DNA of 64,000 bases, taken from positions 14,951,927 through 15,015,926 of the forward strand of contig JANJXV010000024.1 of assembly GCA_024803745.1 (NCBI GenBank). The letters run 5' to 3'. Both the position numbers and the translations under genes were made by a program. Positions 57,321 through 64,000 of this stretch are shown here, piece by piece (the stretch's first letter is position 1; the number at the start of each line of letters is the position of its first letter). Source of the stretch: Megascapheus bottae (Eukaryota > Chordata > Mammalia > Rodentia > Geomyidae). The notes beneath the pieces were generated by a model. That model ran no database searches, was not told the DNA's origin, and saw nothing but the letters and a program-made list of their open reading frames with translations.

Positions 57321-58189
57321 GCCATTCTAAGATGGTGTCCTAGAACTTCAGTGCCAGGGAATTAACTCTTAAGCCTTTACTTACAATACAAAAAAAAATG
57401 CTATGAGAATGGATTTTGTTGTCAGCAATTACTTCCACTCCAAAAAAGAAGTGAGAGTTATCTGTTTGGGGTTCTTTATTAGTCTTCTTCCCCTTCCTAA
57501 GGCTTGACTTACTTACCTTTGCTCAAACTTTCCTGGCCTTAGGAGGTCACAGCCTCAGGGATGTCGAAGGAGAACTCAAGCCCCCCCCTCAGCTCCCAAT
57601 TTCCTGGAACACACCTCCGGTCAGGAAAAATTGAGAAAGTGAGAAGGAGGAAATTATTGTGTAGAGCTTAAGTGGGATCTGGTTACTAGCATCTCTGCTG
57701 TTGGAACTCCTGTGAGCACTGAGATGGCCATGTTTTCCAGCTGGGGTTCCACCCACTTTGAGCTGAAAAATCCCTGAACAGAAGAAATCTAGGTTTTTAT
57801 TTCCCAGGGGACAAACATCAGGTGAAATGCCCTTCTGTTCAAAGTCTATTAGGTGCCTGAGCTCCTCCCCCAAAGCCAGCTAAGGAATTCCAACTGAAGT
57901 GGACACTGTGTCAGGCTGAAAGAGACTCAGGGTTTACCTTAGGCCAGCACTGCCCAGGACAAGTTCTCTTCAGAAGGGACAGAGGGAGTGGGGTTCTACT
58001 AGTACATTGAATTTGCTCCTTAACCCTGGGTGGGCTACTTGGCCCAGAGTTCTGGGCAGAGGTGTGAAGGAGCTCTAATGCCATGAAAATAAGCTTTGTC
58101 CTCCTCCTGATTACCAGAGAAATCAGCTTCTGGGTATGTCTTGCAGGGAAAAATCTTGCTCTCTGACTGCCTATCTGCAGCCTCTATTA
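57321..58189. other. Intronic sequence, no recognised feature
   Basis: No gene or repeat recognised. Confidence 0.45.
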
Positions 58190-58213
58190 ATGTGCGTGCG
58201 CGCATGTGTGCGT

Positions 58214-58263
<50 letters not shown>

Positions 58264-58270
58264 ACACACG
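58190..58270. repeat. (TGCG)/(CA)n compound microsatellite
   Basis: Alternating purine-pyrimidine sequence tgcgtgcgcgcatgtgtgcg passes into about 27 CA units. The whole tract is alternating and thus Z-DNA-prone. Confidence 0.96.
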
Positions 58271-60629
58271 AGTAGCTGATCTAAGAGCCTCAGCAGAGTC
58301 TGCATCCTGAAGTCCATTCCTGCCAGCACCAGGTGTGGCCTGTGACCTGCTCACCCCGAGGTTCACATTTCCTCTGAGGACACAGAGTAAAGGAAGTGTG
58401 GGGACATGAGGAAAGGCAGCTTCCAGTGGCTCTGGAGTTATTTTTCATATCACTGCTAATAAAGTTTTGTCCCAAGAGGCTCACAGCACTGCAAGAACGT
58501 CTCCACATTCCCCAGACCTGCCCAGACACATCAGAAAAGCTAAGGGGTGACAACCATACCTCCCCCAGAGGCAGAACTTCTTGACACTGTCCTCAAATGC
58601 AATGAAATACAGAAGGAGGGGCCCGGACATGGCTGGCTCCAAGCCCAATCTGTGAACAGACAATGGAGCAGCAGACACATGTAAGGCTTCCCTGACTCAT
58701 TTGAAAGACTCTACTGAAGTCCTTCATACCAGTCAATGCCCACCAAGGTGCCTGGTAGGACAGCATTCTTACGTTGTGTTATCCTGTCTACCAAAGTCTT
58801 CACCCCAGCAGCTCTCTTCAATCACTGTTACTTCCCCGTAGCCAAAAGAATTATGAGAAGACAATAAAAGAAAAGTTCTTACATTTGAGTTTCCCAAGAT
58901 TGACCTGGATATATAGTGAGAATTAGGGTGTTGGGGAATGCTATCTTCTCTAATCAGCCAGAGTTTGGTGGACAGAAGGCATTCTGGTGGAACAAAACGG
59001 CGAGGACTTCTCAGCAAGGAGGTACAGCAAGGGCTGGTTAATGAAGCCTGGGGAGATATTAGCTCTTACTGCCCTTGAGTTATAGGTATATACACTACAA
59101 TGCAAAGCACTGGGGCCTTATCTAAAGAAAGAAAAGAGGGACAGAAATGACAAATCTAATAGAGTACTTACAGCAAAATTCAACTACTTCTCAATTTAGT
59201 CCAAGGGTGCCCACATTTGGATGGAGATAGAGTAGATAATAGCTAGATATAAGAATATAAGCACAGATAGAGATCTGATGACTATTTTCAAAATCAAAAA
59301 TACCAGGATGCATTCCCCAGGAATCACATGGACTGGGTCACAGGCTGTTTTAGTGAATACCAGGTGTGATGAAGAGTATAAGATACCTGTGAAAAGGATC
59401 CTGGTGCTGGGGAAGACAGAGGACAGAGAAGCAGCAGCTCCATCCAGTGTGACTTGTGGTGAGAAGACCATCCCATTCAGGACCAGCTGAAATCTGTTCA
59501 CAATTCTGTTCAGCATCTTCAAAAATACTGACACACTTAAAGTTCTTCAATTCCCAAAGCCTCTGTTCCCTCTGTATATATCTTATCACCATTCCTCTCA
59601 GTTGACCGATGGCTCCTCCCTCTCTCAGAAACAGTGCTCCTCGGAATAATGTGATATTTCAAGCTTCTTAGTTGGCCATCATACAGAGATTTTACCCATG
59701 TCTAAGCTGAGTTACCTAGGGAAGAACTGAGCATGTCCTGACAGCCAAGGGGACCTAGGGCAAAGCCTTTGGATGTGATTGCTAGGCACATGCAGTGAAA
59801 ACCAATGCAAGGAAATCTCAGGCCCTTACTATGAAGTCAATGGCTACCTATCCAGGAAATAAGGCCTGGAGCTAAAGAGAGCAGAAATAGGCTCTTTTTA
59901 TGCATATTTTGTATTGAATGAAGGGAGGAAAACAAATTCTGCAGATAGTGTGAACATACCCCTTTTGTCTCTGATAGACCATTCCTGATTTTTTTAAGTC
60001 TGTTATAGACATACATCAGCAAATACCTTACCCTGCAAGGCTTGGCATAATCATCAGGTAGGCTCCAAGCAATAATTACCCACTAATGGTTAGTTACTGC
60101 CTTGAGCCAAGAGTCTCCTATCAGCTCTCTCCTAAAACAAATTTAGAGTATTGGGTACAAACCTGAAAAAAAAATCTGGTAATCATCACTATAAATGGGA
60201 AAGAAAAGTGCATTATCTGAGACATCTCTGTATGTCCTATAAAAATGCTGTACATTTATTTACATGTGTTCACTGGCGAGATGAATGGCCAAATCGAGCC
60301 CAGATTGGATATATAAACATGGCAGCTAAATCTAGACTCTGGAGGAATTCTGGTTCTTCAAGAAATGAAGGAATCCCTATAAATATTTAGAAGAGGTCAT
60401 ACTTAGAGGAAGAGCCAGAATTGATGCATCCAAAACAGCCACCTGCTCTTCCTCCCTACCATGTGCTTGTAGAAACTCAAGAATATAGACTCATGCAAGC
60501 CCTGTGTTAGAAACAGGTGTGGCTATTTAAATTCAAGATATTTTAACCCAACATGGGGAGACAGTGAGCAGAACTCACAACGTTTAGGTCTGAAGAGCAA
60601 AGAAAATGGTTTCTATAGTATTATACCTC
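58271..60629. other. Intronic sequence, no recognised feature
   Basis: No gene, RNA or repeat recognised. Short opposite-strand open frames at 59196-59592 lack any family resemblance. Confidence 0.45.
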
Positions 60630-60770
60630 CATGTGCTGACCATTTAATAGGTGCCAAGCACTGTGCAAATTAGTTCTAATATGCCATGTCGTTGTCACTG
60701 CTGTCATTAATATACTATTTTGCTCTTTTAATAATAAAGAAACTGAATATCATAGAAGACGTAGATCATG
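60630..60770 (+). mobile_element. MIR relic
   Basis: MIR-like order: ataggtgccaagcactgtgc, aaattagttctaatatgcc, ttttaataataaagaaactg. Confidence 0.6.
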
Positions 60771-60779
60771 CACTCATAA

Positions 60780-61200
60780 GAATTAACGCTGGATGGTTAT
60801 CTATAAATTATATCAGTGACTCGTTATCCACAAAGAATACCTTTGAAAACCCCACTGGGTATCTGAAATCACAAATGTTGTCAAATGCCAGTTATGCTTA
60901 TTCCTATACTTACATATATAGAATGAAGTTTATTGTAAAAAATAAATTAATAAGGCACAGTAAGAGATTAACAACAATAATCAATGGTAAAAAATAAAAC
61001 AAGTACAACCATATCTTTCCACAAAATAATGGAAATGTGGACGCAACTACACACAAACACACACAGTCTCTCTCCATTATCTCTCTGATAAGCTGAAGTG
61101 AGAGAAATCACATAGGCATTGTATATAACCTTAGGCTACTACATCACATAAGAATTCCTTGAACATAGGGCCATTATAGTTGATTTGATAACTGAGATCT
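60780..61200. mobile_element. Tigger-type DNA transposon relic
   Basis: Phrases ttaacaacaataatcaatgg, acataggcattgtatataac and cttaggctactacatcacat resemble the internal part of old Tigger-family relics. Orientation and family were not fixed. Confidence 0.4.
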
Positions 61201-62547
61201 CTACTAAGCAAGAAGCAGACAGACAGCAGACACAGTGTGGATATGGTGGACAAAGATGATTTATGCCCTGGGTGAGAAGGACTGAGAAGGCGGGAGATTT
61301 AATCCTTCAATTCAGAAAGGGCACCCAAGGTTAAATTTACAAACTGTGAGAACTATCCATTTAGTATATTTGGACTTAATGGTTATGTGAAGCATTATGA
61401 GATCTGCTAACATGGGATACGCTCACCTGCACCCAGTAGATATAACATGTATGAAAATGGCCTATCCCTGTCATCTTCAGACCCAGGATCTGGTTTCCTG
61501 ATCGGGTAGCCTTCAACTTCATAGTAAGAAATGTGGTGGGGAGGACTTGTACTTTAAGATATTTCAGCTTAAGGAGTGGGAGGTAATAACACACCTGTGT
61601 TACAATTAATCTGCACCTGGGGATGTTTGATTAGCTTCTTCTCAAATACTGGATCAGAAATATATATATCTAGGGTTGGCAACTCTAAAAGTCTTCTTTG
61701 GAGTCTACACTGAGCACTTAACCACACTATTCCCAAAGGCCCTACTGGGTTTGTTAAAGAGCATGAGGCAGGAATAATCTTTCATTGGAAAGTTAGATGG
61801 TATCAAAGTTGGTGATTGATTATAAATAGTATCCTGGGAATCTATGCCTTAAAGGGCTCAAGAGTTTGGCATGCTAGTCACTTTTGTGACTCTTTTCTTA
61901 CGGAGGGCTCCCATTGGGCCTGTGTTTCAACACTCAAAGGATGCTATCCTCTGGTCCCAAAAGAAGACTAAGCTGAAAACTATAACCAAGGTAGTTCTGT
62001 ACCTGTTTCTAAAAACAAGTTTCCTTCCAATGAACTCATCAACTCACTAAGCCAGTGCTTCATAAACTTTCTCATTCCTGACACATATGGAAAATGGTAA
62101 CACCATTTTCAGTAGCTTAGAGCCAAGAGAGGAGGTCTCTGCGGGTTGCACACTCCCCAAGCAGGGAGAGTGGTCAAGGTGATTCACACCTTAGCAAACC
62201 CTCTCATCCTGCCTGCCAGATGAGCTGAGGCAGAGAAGAGGTCTTCCTGAAATTGACTGTGCCTGCGGACTAGCAAAGACTGGCAGGACTTGAAGAATTC
62301 CCATTGCTTTCAATAGACAGTGGCCAGGAAAGAGGCCCACAGCTCTCCCTACCAGTAATCACATAAAGGGCGACTACAAATAATTCAGCCCTATAGCAGA
62401 GTTGGCATGGCCAGTTCTGTCTGCCTCCAAAGTCTAGGAGGGTCCTTGGCATTTTACTACTTCCTGCCCACAGAAGGTGGCACAATTCTTATTTGTCAAA
62501 CCCATGAGAGACAGCCCATAGGAAATACCATGTCAAATGCATTTGTC
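61201..62547. other. Intronic sequence, no recognised feature
   Basis: No gene or repeat recognised. Confidence 0.45.
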
Positions 62548-62576
62548 GTTGTTGTTGTTGTTGTTCTTGTTGTTGG
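62548..62576. repeat. (GTT)n microsatellite
   Basis: About nine GTT-type units with one CTT interruption. Confidence 0.9.
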
Positions 62577-63107
62577 CATTATATTGTTCCTTTTTTTAAT
62601 CAGCAATTTGAATACAGAGTGAGAGTCACATTTATCAAACGTGCAGATGACAAATTCTAGGACTCATGAAGGTCACATGAGGTAAATAAGAGAGTATTCA
62701 TTAATTATTATAGTACGTTTCCAACCCACTGTAGGAGATCACACAAAGTTTAAAGTTATCTGTTTAGCCCGGAACAGGGCCAAATCAAACCCCAAAGGAA
62801 ACTTAATGTAATAAATACATCCAAAATTTAAGTGAATGGTGCTTAGAACCAATGGCATATACATACTCATGAATTTGACCTTGGGATTTTTCTATCCCTA
62901 CCTCCTGCAAGCTATAAATAGTTTGTCTTTGCTGTACCACAAACAACAACGTACTCTTTTTAATCTGTGTGGAAAGGCCCTACAAGACAAAGAACTTGAT
63001 GATGTGCTACCAAGTATGGGTTGTTTTCCTTCTCTGCAAGTGTTCTCAACATGCCAGTTCAGCCAGGATGTCTGGCTCAGAGAAAAGAGGAGGGAAGAGA
63101 GTTGGTA

Positions 63108-63215
63108 AAATTCTGGAAGGGTATCAATGTATGTGAATTAATGCACCTTCTATCTGGCAAATACCATGTAACCCTTTTATTAAATACAATAAAAAATATT
63201 TAAAAATTTTTTTAA
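63108..63215 (+). mobile_element. L1 3' end, very short (family copy C)
   Basis: The stretch gggtatcaatgtatgtgaat, atctggcaaataccatgtaa, cccttttattaaatacaata and an A-rich tail is nearly the same as the last 100 bases of the copies at 25165-25410 and 51046-51393. Confidence 0.82.
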
Positions 63216-63269
63216 AAAGTTACTTCACAGAAAATGGAAGGAGTAGGGAAAAGAATATGAAAATAGACA

Positions 63270-63440
63270 ATTTGCTTATAATCCCAGTTACTCCATAGGG
63301 AGAGGCAAGAATAAGTTTGAGGCGAGATCTGCCCTATTCAAGGTGATCTTATCTTAAAACAAAAAGACCATAGATTAGCTCATAGAATGCTTCTCTCCTA
63401 TACCCTGGGTTCAATCTCCCATGCTCCAAAAGAAAAAAAG
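63270..63440 (+). mobile_element. Old B1-ID dimer
   Basis: B1-like monomer (gcttataatcccagttactc...gtgatcttatcttaaaac) followed by an ID-like monomer (attagctcatagaatgcttc...gggttcaatctccc) with A-rich tail. Confidence 0.65.
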
Positions 63441-63454
63441 ATAATTGATTATTC

Positions 63455-63605
63455 ATGCCCTTGGGCTTTCTCAAAGTCAGAGCTCTACCAATTGAGCCAC
63501 AGCACCACTTCTGGCTTTTTTCTATGCATGTGGGACTGAGGAATCGAACCTGGGTCTTCGTGCATACTAGGCAAGCACTCTACCGCTAGGCCAAACTCCC
63601 AGCCC
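63455..63605 (-). mobile_element. ID-headed dimeric SINE, 3'-shortened
   Basis: It starts inside the reversed 3' module (cttgggctttctcaaagtca...caattgagccacagcacc) and has a complete reversed ID head (aatcgaacctgggtcttcgt...ctctaccgctaggcc). The module's end and tail are missing on the left, next to the A-rich tail of the SINE at 63270-63440. Confidence 0.87.
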
Positions 63606-64000
63606 TTCCTTCTTAATATTTTTACCTCTGTGAAACCACAGAATGATCTGGCGCAAGATGACAGAAAATGAGTCAAAGCTACTGGAGTTTTCCTACTGGA
63701 AAAGAAGCTCTGCTATCCCTATGCTGTCCCTAACTCATTGGATGCACTCATATTATCCCACAGAAGTAAGAATGAAAAAATCAGAAGACTAAACACCTAT
63801 GTGGAATCACTACTGCTCACAAACCTCATCATGAAATTACTTCCATTTCCTGTACAAGGTGTTTCAGAATGTAAAATGCCTTCAGCTATCTTACTAGCTT
63901 TCTTTTCAGGCTCAGAATGTCCAGTTTCATATGGGAGGTGAAGGGAAAGAAAAATCAAACAATCTTATGTTGGGTCCAAAGGGAACACCTAATGAGTGTG

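Larger units (their letters stand above)
10332..64000 (-). other. PLXNA4: PLXNA4 intron 1, 3' part (continues beyond 64000)
   Basis: This is upstream of the exon 2 acceptor on the minus strand. At least 53.7 kb of the intron is present, in keeping with the very long first intron of mammalian PLXNA4. No other exon, tRNA or expressed gene could be supported. Content is interspersed repeats, microsatellites and unassigned intronic DNA listed separately. An alternative first exon cannot be excluded from sequence alone. Confidence 0.75.

Noticed and set aside
58035..58265. Minus-strand open frame starting with a Cys/Val repeat
   Set aside because: It is driven by the compound microsatellite at 58190-58270.
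1..64000. CRISPR array, phage, operon or other prokaryotic system
   Set aside because: No direct-repeat/spacer pattern, no dense same-strand genes or ribosome binding sites, and clear mammalian SINE/L1 content with a spliced plexin exon.

Overview
This is a piece of a mammalian, almost certainly rodent, chromosome. It has low gene density, long non-coding stretches, many microsatellites and dozens of SINE copies. One SINE at 1576-1662 is a typical rodent ID element. Most of the others are dimers with either an ID-like or a B1-like 5' head and a shared, distinctive 3' module. The ID-headed form looks like the IDL-Geo family described from geomyoid rodents (kangaroo rats, pocket mice, pocket gophers). 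I therefore suspect Geomyoidea/Castorimorpha, but this rests on recognition and not on a database search.

Only one protein-coding segment can be supported: the first coding exon of PLXNA4 (plexin-A4) on the minus strand. The exon runs from an acceptor at 10332-10333 to a donor at 9062-9063, and its coding part is 10248 down to 9064 (395 codons). It encodes the signal peptide and most of the semaphorin-binding Sema domain. Everything to its left (1-9063) is the start of the following intron. Everything to its right (10332-64000) is the 3' part of the long intron that separates this exon from the upstream 5'UTR exon(s). I found no other PLXNA4 exon and no second gene.

Layout: 1-9 kb is intron 2 with a few SINEs, a CA and a TG microsatellite, and two oppositely oriented old LTR-type fragments. 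9.06-10.33 kb is the PLXNA4 exon, with a long (ATC)n tract just upstream of its acceptor. 10.3-25 kb is intron 1 with a nested SINE cluster near 13.6-14.15 kb and some repeat-free, CpG-containing stretches. 25-46 kb is rich in old L1, MIR, L2-like, Tigger-like and MER5-like relics plus younger SINEs and 5'-truncated L1 3' ends. 46-64 kb is similar, with an L1 inserted into a MIR at 51 kb and a cluster of three minus-strand SINEs at 55.4-56.3 kb.

I found no CRISPR array, operon, bacterial-type system or intact autonomous transposon. The most informative observations are the modular SINE architecture with recognisable target-site duplications, the nested insertions that give relative ages, and several non-repetitive intronic blocks that could be conserved regulatory elements of PLXNA4. 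Repeat family names are from memory of consensus sequences and should be read as provisional.
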